64,000 nucleotides of DNA from Fredinandcohnia quinoae. Lineage in GTDB: Bacteria; Bacillota; Bacilli; Bacillales; Bacillaceae_L. The stretch spans positions 1 to 64,000 of the forward strand of contig NZ_JAKTTI010000014.1 in the NCBI RefSeq assembly GCF_022427965.1, written 5' to 3'. The notes below the pieces were generated by a model, which was given only the letters and a program-made list of their open reading frames with translations, ran no database searches and was not told the DNA's origin. The stretch's first letter is position 1. Each line of letters begins with the position of its first letter. The translations under genes and the position numbers were made by a program. Positions 9,375 through 19,065 of this stretch are shown in pieces.

Positions 9375-11339
9375 TTAAAAATTATTTTCAGTTAGTTGAT
9401 TTACCATTTTTCTTCTTGCATATAAGAAATATCCGACCTGGATGAGTAAATAGATGCCTGCAACGAGACCGAAGTGAACGAGTAATTCTGGATTTTTCAT
9501 GATTCCACCAACATCCGTAGCTAATACAACGATGTAGGTGTAGGCTAAAGTAGTGCCAAGAATAATTGGTATAAAGAAAAGGGTTATTAATTCCTTAGAA
9601 ATGATTCTTTTAACTTCTTTTACCGTAATTCCTATTTTATATAGTTTCCGGTATTTTTCCTTTTCCCGATCAATATCGGAAAAGAGATTTAAGTATAATA
9701 GAATAAATGTTCCAAAAAAGAAGGAGACACTTAAAAATGTGATAACAAAGAACATGATTCCATTCGTATTTTTGTTGTAATTATAATCGGCTATTTTAGA
9801 CTCAACCCGAACTAAATCTTCTTCAGATGTAAGCTCCGTTCGAATATCTTCAATAGGTGGATTAGATTGATTATACCGATGAAGCCGCTCCTCTAATTCC
9901 TCAACCGCATCGGTTGTTTCCTTCCAATTGGCTACGTTAAATAATTGAATGGTTGATTCAAATCCTTCCAAGTTGCGTTTTAGGAGCTCGAATTCGGAAT
10001 GACTAACAATAATAAATTCATAAGCATTACTCAATAAATTAATGTTCTTTTCAGTAATTGATTCCTTCATTTTCAAGGAAAGATCATCATTACCAATTGG
10101 GAAGGCAAGACCGTGAGCATAAGCGTTATTTTCAGATGCATATTCCGGCTCACTATTTTCATAGTACATATATTCCCCATTTTGCAAGCTTTTCGGACTG
10201 GAAGTTAATTGATTAAAATCATCCACTGACATAAAGACATAGCTATATTGCCAATCCGTGTTCGGATTGTACTGATAATAGGTAAAGGTCGGGATCATTA
10301 GATGCTCTTTTACTGGATGTTCCTTCTTGTCAATGACTGAATAAATTTCATCCAAAGGTAGATTATTTTTTGTTTCTGTTTGGACAAATGCAAGATCATA
10401 AGGATTGTTATCAATCGCTTGCTTTTCTGATGATTGATAAAAGGTTAACACTAGCGAACTATAAAAGATTGTTACCATAATCATGACAGTCACAAGCATT
10501 AAAATGGATGTTAGTTGTTTAAATTTATAATCCAAGCTTGATAAAGATAATAGTCTTTTAAAATAAAATGGTTTATTTTTCTTCGCAATTTCGATAAAGA
10601 AACTCATAAACTGATTGAGGCTTATGTATAAACCCAATAATATTGCAATTGTCCAAAGTAATAGTAACCCACCCGTTATTTCAGAAAATGTAAAATAAAG
10701 CATCAGGGCCGAACCAACCATCATCGCTAGTCCAACAGCTCCAAATAGTGGGCTTCTCAACTTTATCGTCTCTCGCACCCTATCACTCTTCAAGCTTTGA
10801 AGAAGATTTCGGTTAAGAGTAAGGAAGAGCGATTTTCCAACTACTATTGAAAATACAGCTAAGAAGATACCAATTGAGTACATGAACATTTTAGCATTCA
10901 GATGAAATGGGATATCTTCTAAACCGACACTCTTCATTAAGAGTAAAAAAAATAATCTAGAAAAGATTGTACCTGAGAGAATACCGGATATGATTGAAGC
11001 GAGAGCAATGACACCATTCTCCAGTAATAATAATTTGCTTATATCCCGCCCTGACATTCCTAATGTCATGAAAAGTCCGAACTCACTTTTTCTCCTTTTG
11101 ATAAAAATCGTATGTGCGTAATTAATGAAAAAAACTGTAAAAACAACAAGGGCAACAACTGGAACTGTTAGAACCTCTTGGATCCCTTCTAGCTTTTTCG
11201 CTTGGACTACTTGGTCATTGAAATACACGCTCAAAAACATAAAGAAGAACATTACTGCAAAGCTATTGCATACATAATAAACGATATATTTCTTATATTG
11301 AACCTTTGCCATTTTCAAAACGATCTGATTAAATGTCAT
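9375..11339 (-). CDS. Bce-type ABC transporter permease (FtsX-like)
   Basis: 654 residues with about ten membrane segments: one N-terminal, clusters at about 55-285, and three C-terminal (about 530-650). A large extracellular domain (about 310-520) lies between helices 7 and 8, the hallmark of BceB-type permeases that sense and detoxify cell-wall-active peptide antibiotics such as bacitracin and lantibiotics. It overlaps the upstream ATPase gene by 11 bp (the ATPase ends CAT GAC ATT TAA inside this start). It works with the ATPase, and BceB-type permeases also signal to the partner histidine kinase. The specific peptide is not inferable. Confidence 0.92.
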   Translation of the reverse strand: MTFNQIVLKMAKVQYKKYIVYYVCNSFAVMFFFMFLSVYFNDQVVQAKKLEGIQEVLTVPVVALVVFTVFFINYAHTIFIKRRKSEFGLFMTLGMSGRDISKLLLLENGVIALASIISGILSGTIFSRLFFLLLMKSVGLEDIPFHLNAKMFMYSIGIFLAVFSIVVGKSLFLTLNRNLLQSLKSDRVRETIKLRSPLFGAVGLAMMVGSALMLYFTFSEITGGLLLLWTIAILLGLYISLNQFMSFFIEIAKKNKPFYFKRLLSLSSLDYKFKQLTSILMLVTVMIMVTIFYSSLVLTFYQSSEKQAIDNNPYDLAFVQTETKNNLPLDEIYSVIDKKEHPVKEHLMIPTFTYYQYNPNTDWQYSYVFMSVDDFNQLTSSPKSLQNGEYMYYENSEPEYASENNAYAHGLAFPIGNDDLSLKMKESITEKNINLLSNAYEFIIVSHSEFELLKRNLEGFESTIQLFNVANWKETTDAVEELEERLHRYNQSNPPIEDIRTELTSEEDLVRVESKIADYNYNKNTNGIMFFVITFLSVSFFFGTFILLYLNLFSDIDREKEKYRKLYKIGITVKEVKRIISKELITLFFIPIILGTTLAYTYIVVLATDVGGIMKNPELLVHFGLVAGIYLLIQVGYFLYARRKMVNQLTENNF

Positions 11340-12093
11340 GGGTTCTTCCTCCTAGTACGGCGAGGTTATCCATAATTTGATTTAAGAACTCCTTCCTACT
11401 ACCTTTTTTTACGATGTAGGAATGGATTAGACCGTCTTTTATAAAGATTACTTTCTGGCAATAGCTAGCAGCAAAAACATCATGTGTCACAAGAAGAACA
11501 GTCGTCGAAAGCTCCTGAACGATTTTTTCAAAGCATTCCATGATTACCGCTGAAGATTTAGAATCCAAGTTTCCAGTTGGCTCGTCGGCAAAAATGATAC
11601 TTGGCTCATTCACTAATGCTCTACTAACTGCCGTTCTCTGCTGTTGCCCCCCGGAAATATTATATGGGTATTTATGTAAGATCGATTCAATTTCAAAAAG
11701 TCTGGCTAGTTCTAGCACCTTTTGTTCCATTTCGTTTGCTGTTTTCTTTTCAAGAATCATTGGTAGAATGATATTTTCTTTTACCGTTAGGCTATCTAAA
11801 AGATTGAACTCTTGGAACACGAAGCCTAATTGCTTTCGACGAAACAGAGCTAGTTGTTCCCCTGCCATCTCACTTATTTCTTTATCAGAGATTTTGACTT
11901 CACCTGAAGTGGGCTTATCAATCCCACTCATTACGTTAAGCAATGTAGTCTTCCCACTACCAGATGGTCCCATAATCGCAATAAATTCCCCTTTATGTAT
12001 GGTAAGGCTTATTCCGTTTAAAGCAGTTGTTGAGCCTGCCCCACTTTGCTTTCCGTAAATTTTCACTATTTTACTAGCATCTAAAATAACCAT
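11329..12093 (-). CDS. Bce-type ABC transporter ATP-binding protein
   Basis: 254 residues from ATG 12093 (GGGGAGG seven bases upstream; the longer frame to 12147 lacks such a site). Walker A GPSGSGKTT, signature NISGGQQQRTAVSRAL, Walker B IIFADEPTGNLDS and the H-loop VTHD are intact. This is the MacB/LolD/BceA type of ATPase. It is translationally coupled to the permease. Confidence 0.95.
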   Translation of the reverse strand: MVILDASKIVKIYGKQSGAGSTTALNGISLTIHKGEFIAIMGPSGSGKTTLLNVMSGIDKPTSGEVKISDKEISEMAGEQLALFRRKQLGFVFQEFNLLDSLTVKENIILPMILEKKTANEMEQKVLELARLFEIESILHKYPYNISGGQQQRTAVSRALVNEPSIIFADEPTGNLDSKSSAVIMECFEKIVQELSTTVLLVTHDVFAASYCQKVIFIKDGLIHSYIVKKGSRKEFLNQIMDNLAVLGGRTHDI

Positions 12094-12112
12094 TGTATTT
12101 CCTCCCCAACGC

Positions 12113-12138
12113 AATTGTAAACTCTGTACTAATTGTAA
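12113..12138 (-). promoter_or_regulatory. Direct repeat, possible response-regulator site upstream of the Bce ABC genes
   Basis: TTACAATT occurs twice in direct orientation on the minus strand, 18 bp apart, just upstream of the ATPase ribosome binding site and downstream of the kinase stop. Its position suits an operator or a -35-adjacent site for the OmpR-type regulator encoded here, but this is inferred from position only. Confidence 0.35.
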
Positions 12139-12172
12139 GGTACCCAAAAAATCTCAACCATCGCATATGCTA

Positions 12173-12202
12173 AAAATACCTTACATTTTTGTAAGGTATT
12201 TT
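12173..12202. terminator. Hairpin after the histidine kinase gene
   Basis: A perfect 13-bp stem (AAAATACCTTACA / TGTAAGGTATTTT) lies eleven bases after the kinase stop, followed on the minus strand by T-rich sequence. It separates the regulator-kinase unit from the ABC unit. Confidence 0.85.
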
Positions 12203-12212
12203 GGATAATTAG

Positions 12213-13220
12213 TTAATGGCCTTTCCCTGTTAACCAACGGATCGTTACGGTTGTACCTTCTGAAAGGGTGGATTCAATAGTAATAGTTTGACCTAATTTG
12301 TCGGCTATTTTTTTGCTTAGATAGAGTCCAATGCCAGTGGAATTAGGAAACCTCCTGCCATTTTCACCTGTGAAAAATGGTTGAAAAACTCTTTCAAGAT
12401 CATAGGAAGGAATTCCGACACCTTCGTCTATTATTGATAAAGTAGTATAATTCCCTAATTCATTAATACGAAATAGTAGTTTTTTATTCCCGCTTTTAGT
12501 ACTAGAATATTTAATCGCATTGGAGATGATTTGATCTATTAAAATTTCGTTCCACTTTGAATCGGTGACAATATAGGCAGTCTTTCCCTCATATTCGATG
12601 GATGGAAAAATAGATTGATAAATACATTCCTTTTTACGTCCATTTATTAGTTTTCTTAATGAGATTAGTAAGTCAACAGACTTTACCTCCAGGTCATTTT
12701 CAAAGCTATCCATTCTAATCATCGTGAGAGCTTGTTCGATAGATGTATGTAGCCGTTTGTTTTCTTGCTGAATTTTTTCAAATGTCTCAGATGATTCTTC
12801 TTTGTTAATGATTAATTCAATCACAGAAACAGGTGTTTTTAAATAATGCATCCAATGAGATAAGAAATATAATCTCTCTTTATTCTGCTCTTTCATTTCA
12901 TTGTATTTACTACTATGTTCACTAATTGTTTTATTCAACAATTGCTGAAATGCTTTCTGTTCCCCTGTATGTGCTTGGAGCTCACCATCTTGATTGTTTA
13001 ACAACCGCTCAATGGCCCGATTTGCTGGATAATAGCGTAGCAAGTCTATTACTAAATATACTATTAATAAAAATAATCCAATTAAGGATGGATAGAAGAA
13101 CTCTATGTCTACAGGGACTGTTAGATAGAAAAAGGTAATCATACATGCCATGCTTATCAAGTAAAATCCAATAAGAAGAAATCGATCTTTCAAAAATTTT
13201 ATTAACACGTTTATAAACAT
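12213..13220 (-). CDS. Intramembrane-sensing histidine kinase (BceS-like)
   Basis: 335 residues. Two N-terminal transmembrane helices (about 10-55) are separated by only a few residues, so there is almost no extracellular sensor; such kinases rely on the partner permease. The phosphoacceptor H-box is SHWMHYLKTPVSVIEL; N-box DQIISNAIKYS; G1 DEGVGIP; G2 GIGLYLSKKIA. It follows the response regulator with 2 bp spacing, so the pair is co-transcribed. Confidence 0.94.
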   Translation of the reverse strand: MFINVLIKFLKDRFLLIGFYLISMACMITFFYLTVPVDIEFFYPSLIGLFLLIVYLVIDLLRYYPANRAIERLLNNQDGELQAHTGEQKAFQQLLNKTISEHSSKYNEMKEQNKERLYFLSHWMHYLKTPVSVIELIINKEESSETFEKIQQENKRLHTSIEQALTMIRMDSFENDLEVKSVDLLISLRKLINGRKKECIYQSIFPSIEYEGKTAYIVTDSKWNEILIDQIISNAIKYSSTKSGNKKLLFRINELGNYTTLSIIDEGVGIPSYDLERVFQPFFTGENGRRFPNSTGIGLYLSKKIADKLGQTITIESTLSEGTTVTIRWLTGKGH

Positions 13221-13222
13221 TG

Positions 13223-13921
13223 TTATTTCTCCGTTAAAGTAGGTATGTGGAACATATACCCTACCCCTCTTTTACTTTTTATCGCTTGATCATACCCAAG
13301 CTTTGAAAGGATGCCCTTAAGTCTAGTCATGTTTACGGTTAATGTATTATCGTCCACGAAAGTGATCGAATCCCATACTTCCTCAATTAACTCTTCTCGT
13401 GCGACAAAAGTGCTCTGATGGTCCATTAATTTTTTCAGCAATTTATATTCATTTTTCGTTAACTCTAGCTTTTCCCCATCACAGGATAAAGAAAGTGTAT
13501 TTGCATCAATACATAGGGGGCCAACACAGGTGTTGCTTGACTCCTTTGCTGCATATTCTCCGTAAACTCTCCTTAATGTCGCTTTCACTTTTGATTGTAG
13601 CATTTCAAAGGTAAACGGTTTTGTAATATAATCATCCGCCCCAAGCTCAATCGCCATAATCTGGTCTAGCTCTTGACTGCGTGCAGAAATAATCATGATT
13701 GGGACATTGGATTGCTTACGAAAACTTCTACATAAAAAATAGCCATCATAATACGGTAAATTAATATCTAGCAATACTAGATCTGGTTTGATACGTGCGA
13801 ATTCCTCGATTATATTTGTAAAATTCTCAGGTCTATGTACAACATACCCGTAGCGCTCCAAATTGTCTTTGATAAGCTCACTTAACTGTGGATCATCTTC
13901 AATCAGCATCAGACTATACAT
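13223..13921 (-). CDS. OmpR-family response regulator (BceR-like)
   Basis: 232 residues. The receiver domain (1-115) has the acidic pair EDD near residue 8, phosphoacceptor Asp in PDLVLLDINLP and Lys in DYITKPF. The winged helix (about 130-228) matches the OmpR/PhoB fold (LTKNEYKLLKKL, then VDDNTLTVNMTRL, GVGYMF). It is the first gene of the regulator-kinase unit and presumably activates the downstream ABC genes. Confidence 0.95.
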   Translation of the reverse strand: MYSLMLIEDDPQLSELIKDNLERYGYVVHRPENFTNIIEEFARIKPDLVLLDINLPYYDGYFLCRSFRKQSNVPIMIISARSQELDQIMAIELGADDYITKPFTFEMLQSKVKATLRRVYGEYAAKESSNTCVGPLCIDANTLSLSCDGEKLELTKNEYKLLKKLMDHQSTFVAREELIEEVWDSITFVDDNTLTVNMTRLKGILSKLGYDQAIKSKRGVGYMFHIPTLTEK

Positions 13922-14053
13922 TGTTGATTCTCCCTTTTAAACTTTGGGTTAATTTATTTGGTGTATATTCTTTTTAATAATAACATTTTTACTAGATAGG
14001 TTTATGAAATATTGGGAGATTTCATATTACGGTATAATTTGAATTTTAATTGC

Positions 14054-14150
14054 TAACGACCGTAAATTTTGAATAACGACCGTATTTTTGAAATAACAGC
14101 CGTATTTTCAAAATAATGACCGTATTTTCAAAATAACGACCGTAACTTCA
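14054..14150 (+). repeat. 20-bp tandem repeat array (family A), 5 copies
   Basis: TAACGACCGTA-like units begin at 14054, 14074, 14094, 14114 and 14134, exactly 20 bp apart. The array sits in the roughly 400-bp gap between the response regulator and protein kinase genes. The rest of that gap is AT-rich, with no gene seen. Confidence 0.9.
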
Positions 14151-14324
14151 TTAGTAAGGTCTGTCTGCTATCATTTTTCAGAAAAAGTCCGGATGAAAAT
14201 AGTAGATTCAGTTCTTTAATTTGATATAATTTCTATAATTAAGATATCTACTACTAAAGACACTCATTAGTTTGATAATTTAAGGGTTTTAAGCTAGTGT
14301 TTGTTTTAAATTTAAAACGAAGAG

Positions 14325-15125
14325 GTGAGGGAAGTTTCAATTTTACGTTCAATTCGAAAAATGTATCAATTTTTTGTAGATAAACCTTTTAAAGAAGGAA
14401 CGATTATTAATAATCACTATGAGGTTGTAAGGGTTATTGGGACTGGAAGCTATGGCATTGTTTATCTTTGTAAGGACTTGAGGTCACAGAAGAATCGAGT
14501 GATTAAACAGCTTCGTCCAAGTAAACATCGGAGCAAAAAGGAGGTTGAGCTCTTTGAAATTGAAACCTCTTTTTTGCGTACACTGAATCACAAAAAAATG
14601 CCAATATTATACGAAACTTTCACAAATAACGAAGACTTTTTTTATGTAATGAGTTATATCGAAGGGGATAATTTGGAAGACCAAATTTTTTATACTAAAA
14701 AAACATTTAACGAAAAAGAGTCACTGCAAATTCTTGAACAGCTGCTTGAATTAGTCGATTATCTTCATCAAAAGAACATTTACCATCAAGATTTACGTAT
14801 TCCTAATATTTTGCTTAAAAATAATGAGCTGTTTTTGATTGATTTTGGTTTGTCTAAGCTAGGAAAAGCGGTAGAATCAGCTCATTCCCTAAAAATGAAG
14901 CAGCAGGACTATTATGATCTAGGAGAAATCCTTTTATATTTGCTTTATACGACATACACTTCCAAATATAAAAAAGCCCTCCCTTGGACAGAAGAACTTT
15001 CTTTAGAAAATGAAACCGTTCATTTGCTGAAAAGACTATTACAAATTAATGAACCTTATTCAACTATCAAAGACATTTCAGACGATCTTCATGCTGCATT
15101 AAAGGCGAATGAAAAAGTAGATTAA
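14325..15125 (+). CDS. Serine/threonine protein kinase (YbdM-like)
   Basis: 266 residues of a compact Hanks-type kinase domain with no transmembrane or PASTA region, resembling Bacillus YbdM. Visible: glycine loop GTGSYGIVY, Lys in VIKQL, alpha-C Glu (about residue 78), catalytic loop HQDLRIPNIL and metal-binding DFG. Arg of the HRD motif is replaced by Gln (HQD), so activation-loop control may differ. The start is uncertain: GTG 14325 lies inside the GAGGTGAGGG motif that would be the ribosome site for an ATT at 14340, and the first ATG is at 14361. It is convergent with the small basic protein at 15140-15340. Confidence 0.85.
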   Translation: MREVSILRSIRKMYQFFVDKPFKEGTIINNHYEVVRVIGTGSYGIVYLCKDLRSQKNRVIKQLRPSKHRSKKEVELFEIETSFLRTLNHKKMPILYETFTNNEDFFYVMSYIEGDNLEDQIFYTKKTFNEKESLQILEQLLELVDYLHQKNIYHQDLRIPNILLKNNELFLIDFGLSKLGKAVESAHSLKMKQQDYYDLGEILLYLLYTTYTSKYKKALPWTEELSLENETVHLLKRLLQINEPYSTIKDISDDLHAALKANEKVD

Positions 15126-15139
15126 CGACAAAGAGGAGG

Positions 15140-15340
15140 TTAGCTGCTGCTTCGCCCTTTTCGTTTGTAATAATTACTACCACCAAATGGAGATCGTTTG
15201 TACCCACGGTTACTGCTGCTACCTCGGTGATAATACCCTTTTCTTCGATCACTGCTACTGCCACGACGATAATGACCATGTCTTCGCTCACTGCTGCCTT
15301 GGGAGAGATGCTTGATTTGCTTCATTATTTTTTTAAACAT
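15140..15340 (-). CDS. Small Ser/Arg/Gly-rich basic protein
   Basis: 66 residues with a strong GGAGGAAAACA site before the ATG, so I consider it real. After MFKKIMKQIKHLSQ the sequence is an imperfect repeat of RRGSSS-type blocks (RRGSSSDRRKGYYHRGSSSN, with further HGHY and KRKGRSSS). It is strongly basic and predicted disordered, with no hydrophobic segment. It could bind nucleic acid or polyanions, and its RRxS-like serines are the kind of site basophilic kinases use. The convergent neighbour 14 bp away encodes a protein kinase; a functional link is only inference. Confidence 0.65.
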   Translation of the reverse strand: MFKKIMKQIKHLSQGSSERRHGHYRRGSSSDRRKGYYHRGSSSNRGYKRSPFGGSNYYKRKGRSSS

Positions 15341-15498
15341 TGTTTTCCTCCTTTCAGCTTTTTTATCTTTGTTACTGTTTTGTTTATTCTAACATAATCT
15401 ATGGACAAAATTTAATAATTAGTACTCTTCAATGTTTATAAGTACACATAATCAAGAATGGGATCCTTGTGAAAAAGATCCCATAACAAATGCAGCAT

Positions 15499-16362
15499 CT
15501 AGCTGACAAATAGATCTCTTTTTGTAGCTAGAATTTGCTTAACTAATTTTTTCGTTAATGAAGCAGAACGAACTCTGAAATCCAGATCAGGCGAGATCTG
15601 AATACTGTAAGCCTTGTTCTCAATAGTTGCTTTTAATTCTGAGATTGTCTTTACAGCAGGATTTTTAAAAGCATTTTTACTCCCTTTTGTCTCTAGTGCT
15701 TCAATTGTTGTACGTGCCCTTTTTGCTGTGCTCAGCAGTAAAGGATAAAAAGACAAGACAGCTAGTTTAATAAAATATGCTGCATATCGCCAGTAGAGGA
15801 TTCCCTTTTTATCTGGTGCCCTTCCTCTTAACCTGTAAGACATGAATACATGATTGTATTCCTCTAGTAGCAAAGGAAGCATCCGATAACCATATGAAAT
15901 AGAAAATGAGACTTGCCCTGGTACGCCAATACTAAGTAATCCAATACTTAGTTTTTCCGGACCCATTGAGCTAAAAACAGTAATACTCGCTAGTGATATA
16001 ACAGCGAGCTTCACCGTCAGCATCAATAACGGTTGAAGAACAGCCATATCACCCCCAAAAACGAGGGAAGCAATCAATAAATAACCGCCTTGACCTAGCA
16101 AGCCAAGAATTAGGATAAATAAAATTAGCTTGCTTACTCTTGTCATAATTGTTGTCAATACCGTAGCAGCCAACATACCGAATAATACAACTTCGTCATG
16201 TATAAACCACGGGACGATACCGAAAAAACCATACCAGATGAATAAAATACGCGGATCAAGTCTTGCAATAAATGTGTAGTCATTTGCATAAGCGGTGTTC
16301 ATCAGTTCAATTTTAATTTGTTCGACATTAAGCTTATCAATCATACTTTTTACGTAATCCAT
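15499..16362 (-). CDS. ecfT: ECF transporter transmembrane component (EcfT)
   Basis: 287 residues with five to six membrane helices at about 30-130 and 195-215. The cytoplasmic coupling region carries EcfT signature motifs (MFMSYRLRGRAP and an ARTTIEALETKGS motif). The gene overlaps the upstream ATPase gene by 13 bp, giving a three-gene S-component/ATPase/EcfT operon. It couples ATP hydrolysis to the substrate-binding S component. Confidence 0.9.
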   Translation of the reverse strand: MDYVKSMIDKLNVEQIKIELMNTAYANDYTFIARLDPRILFIWYGFFGIVPWFIHDEVVLFGMLAATVLTTIMTRVSKLILFILILGLLGQGGYLLIASLVFGGDMAVLQPLLMLTVKLAVISLASITVFSSMGPEKLSIGLLSIGVPGQVSFSISYGYRMLPLLLEEYNHVFMSYRLRGRAPDKKGILYWRYAAYFIKLAVLSFYPLLLSTAKRARTTIEALETKGSKNAFKNPAVKTISELKATIENKAYSIQISPDLDFRVRSASLTKKLVKQILATKRDLFVS

Positions 16363-18053
16363 GCGACTTCTTCCTCCTTATGATATAAGTCAATAAATGA
16401 TTCGATGGAATAAGCAGCCGGTGAAAGACGCAGTCTATGGCTAAGTTCGACAATCTGGGGAGGGATAATGCCTGCTTTTTTCATTAATGGTACATTGGAA
16501 AACAACCCTTCTTTGTCCCCATCATAAATAATTTGTCCTTCGTTCATTACGATCACACGTGTGGACCATTCACTAACCAATTGCATATCATGCGTGGCAA
16601 TCAAAACTAGTTCTGTGTGATGCTCAAGCTGATTGATAAATTTAGTCAGCTGTTTACGTGTGCCGATATCGAGATTGGCAGTGGGCTCATCTAGTAAAAT
16701 AATCGTCGGGTCCATCGCTGCTCCGATTGCGAGGGAGGCTCTTCTCTGCTGGCCACCGCTCATAAGACGGCTGTCCTTATCCTGTAAGTCGGTTAAATTG
16801 AACAGCTCAAGGATTTCATTCACTTTCTTTTCATACCCATCTCTTTTCCTCGCTTTTAAGAAAAACTCCACATCCCTGCGAACAGTATCTTCAATAAACA
16901 TCTGTTCAGGGTTTTGATAAATATAAGTCACACAATCTGCAAGCTGTTCTGGTGACTGATTGCTAGTGGAGTGCCCCAATACATCTACTGTCCCAAAAGC
17001 AGGTTTACGAAAGCCTGTTAAAAGCCGCATCAAAGTTGATTTGCCAGCCCCATTATTGCCGACAAGAGCAATCTTTTCACCTTTATATAAAGTCACATTT
17101 ATGTTTTTTAATATATGGTTGTAGGAACGATCAACAGTTTTGTAAGAAAACTCTACATCGTGAAACGAAGCAACTGGCTCTTTCTGAAAACTTAATTCTG
17201 ATTGATAAAACTGTGGTTCTTTTTGACGTATTTGATCTGTAAAATAATCCTCTGCTTCCTCCAGAGTAATTGGAAGAGAAGCCCTTTCACCAAGCTTATA
17301 TGCAGCGAGTGTGACTTGTGGAGGGTAAATATGGCATTTTACTAATTCATCAATAGCTGTGAGGGCTTCCTTAACGGGTCTTTTCCATACTGATTTTCCC
17401 TTATCAAGCAATAAAACCTCGGAACAATAATCAGCGATAAATTCGGTATGGTGCTCTATTACAATAATCGTTTTTTGGTGCTGTTCATGTAGTTTTTTCA
17501 GTACATCATACATTTTTCTTGCATGATATGGATCCAGCTGTGCTATCGGTTCATCCAAAACAATAATATCCGGATTGAGTGCCAGACAGCCAGCCAGTGC
17601 CAGTAAGTGTTTCTGACCGCCGCTTAGTTGCCAGACAAATTCGTTTTCATAATTATCAAGTTCCACTAGTCGTAGTGCCTCTCGAGCACGCTCTTTATAA
17701 TCTTTAAGACCGAAGTGAAGTGGTGCAAACGCAGCATCTTCCAATACTCTTGCTTGAACAAGTTGGTTTTCAAAATCTTGATATACATAACCGATATGCG
17801 CTGAAAGCTCTGCTACTGAACTAGTTGCGACGTCTAATCCATTGACTGAAGCTGACCCCTCAAAATCACCTGAGTAATAATGAGGAATTAAGCCATTCAT
17901 CAGCTTGCATAATGTTGATTTCCCGCTGCCATTTCCACCGATGATAGCAAGAAATTCCCCTTTCTTAACATTCACATTCATGTTGTGTAAAATAGGTTCT
18001 TCTTCATTTGGGTATGTAAATGTTACATTATTAATGTTAATCACTGGATTCAT
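16350..18053 (-). CDS. ECF transporter duplicated ATP-binding protein
   Basis: 567 residues with two fused ABC domains. First: Walker A GGNGSGKST, signature QLSGGQKHLLAL, Walker B IIVLDEPIAQLDP. Second: GNNGAGKST, LMSGGQQRRASL, TIILLDEPTANLDI. The ATG at 18053 overlaps the stop of the upstream S-component gene (ATGA), so translation is coupled; the longer frame is not used. This fused EcfA-EcfA' form is typical of dedicated (group I) ECF transporters. Confidence 0.93.
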   Translation of the reverse strand: MNPVININNVTFTYPNEEEPILHNMNVNVKKGEFLAIIGGNGSGKSTLCKLMNGLIPHYYSGDFEGSASVNGLDVATSSVAELSAHIGYVYQDFENQLVQARVLEDAAFAPLHFGLKDYKERAREALRLVELDNYENEFVWQLSGGQKHLLALAGCLALNPDIIVLDEPIAQLDPYHARKMYDVLKKLHEQHQKTIIVIEHHTEFIADYCSEVLLLDKGKSVWKRPVKEALTAIDELVKCHIYPPQVTLAAYKLGERASLPITLEEAEDYFTDQIRQKEPQFYQSELSFQKEPVASFHDVEFSYKTVDRSYNHILKNINVTLYKGEKIALVGNNGAGKSTLMRLLTGFRKPAFGTVDVLGHSTSNQSPEQLADCVTYIYQNPEQMFIEDTVRRDVEFFLKARKRDGYEKKVNEILELFNLTDLQDKDSRLMSGGQQRRASLAIGAAMDPTIILLDEPTANLDIGTRKQLTKFINQLEHHTELVLIATHDMQLVSEWSTRVIVMNEGQIIYDGDKEGLFSNVPLMKKAGIIPPQIVELSHRLRLSPAAYSIESFIDLYHKEEEVAWIT

Positions 18054-18907
18054 GCTGCATTTTTCCTCCCTTTTTTGGAACGTGAAAGCAATGCATACAC
18101 GATGGAAGCTGAAATAATTCCAGCAATTCCAAGGCTTATCCAAGTTAACATAGATTCAGAGTCTTCGGCGAAAGAAGCTTCCCATTCAAAAATGTTAAAA
18201 TCCGTCTCAGATAAGAACTCAAATCCGAATGCTGAAAAGGCTAGAATCACCGCCATAATTACTAGTTTCGGATGTAAAATCCCCCGAATAGACCAAGCAT
18301 CTTCTCTCGTACGAGGCTTCATTCCTAGCAATGGCTCTATTTTCCCGTACAACCTTGGTACAAGATATAATGTAGGAAGTAGAGCAAACAAGATACCTGA
18401 AAAGAAAACATCATTAAGGAATGAGAAACCTTCGACTACAACAACACTTTCCGCAAGACCTGGAAGAGCTTCAAAGTCATCGACACCAATCCAAACTTTC
18501 GTAATATCCACCATCATGCTGATTAATTGATGAATGATAACTCCCGACATAGCTGCAATTCCAACTTGACGCTTGTTTTTAGGATCAGTGACCATTATTC
18601 CAGCAATATACATCGCTAACGAAAATGAAATAAATTTTTCAAGTTCTCCAAAACCACCGAATTGGCCAAGCATTAATTCACCGAAAACAACTTCCCCAAG
18701 TGAAGCTCCCAGTGCTGCATAAAGAGGATTGAATAAGATACAAAGAGTCAATGGAATAAATGCGAAGTACTCGATGGAAAACTCAACTGGGCCTAAGTAA
18801 ACAGATGGAACAAGTTCGGTAATCATGTTCGATAAACCATAAAGGGACATAGACAAAATAAAAACCATCATTTTCTGTGACTGAGTCAACTTAAAATTAT
18901 TTTTCAT
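18050..18907 (-). CDS. ECF transporter substrate-specific S component, substrate unknown
   Basis: 285 residues from ATG 18907 (AGGAGGC site). About six hydrophobic helices, with the EYFAFIPLTLCILFNPLYAALGASLGE stretch resembling the conserved substrate/EcfT-contact helices of S components. First gene of the operon; the divergent RpiR-family regulator suggests control by a sugar phosphate or related ligand. I do not recognise the vitamin or metabolite it carries. Confidence 0.8.
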   Translation of the reverse strand: MKNNFKLTQSQKMMVFILSMSLYGLSNMITELVPSVYLGPVEFSIEYFAFIPLTLCILFNPLYAALGASLGEVVFGELMLGQFGGFGELEKFISFSLAMYIAGIMVTDPKNKRQVGIAAMSGVIIHQLISMMVDITKVWIGVDDFEALPGLAESVVVVEGFSFLNDVFFSGILFALLPTLYLVPRLYGKIEPLLGMKPRTREDAWSIRGILHPKLVIMAVILAFSAFGFEFLSETDFNIFEWEASFAEDSESMLTWISLGIAGIISASIVYALLSRSKKGRKNAA

Positions 18908-18995
18908 TGGATTGCCTCCTTTAATCATTTCATCTTTATTCTAAGGAAGGAATATGAACGCAACTTAGTATCCATGTAAAGATTGCGTAAAACTA

Positions 18996-19046
18996 TTATC
19001 ATTTTCTTTCAATTTGATATTTTTTTATCATATAGTGCTATGATAA
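18996..19046. promoter_or_regulatory. Inverted-repeat operator between the ECF operon and rpiR-like gene
   Basis: A perfect 8-bp inverted repeat TTATCATA-N6-TATGATAA lies at 19025-19046, directly before the regulator's ribosome site, with an extra half-site TTATCAT at 18996. Its position suits autoregulation and control of the divergent transporter operon. Confidence 0.5.
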
Positions 19047-19065
19047 TGAAAAAAGGGTGAAGCAT

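Noticed and set aside
18929-19056. Riboswitch upstream of the ECF operon
   Set aside because: Leader is too short and no known aptamer pattern is visible; the palindrome fits an operator instead.
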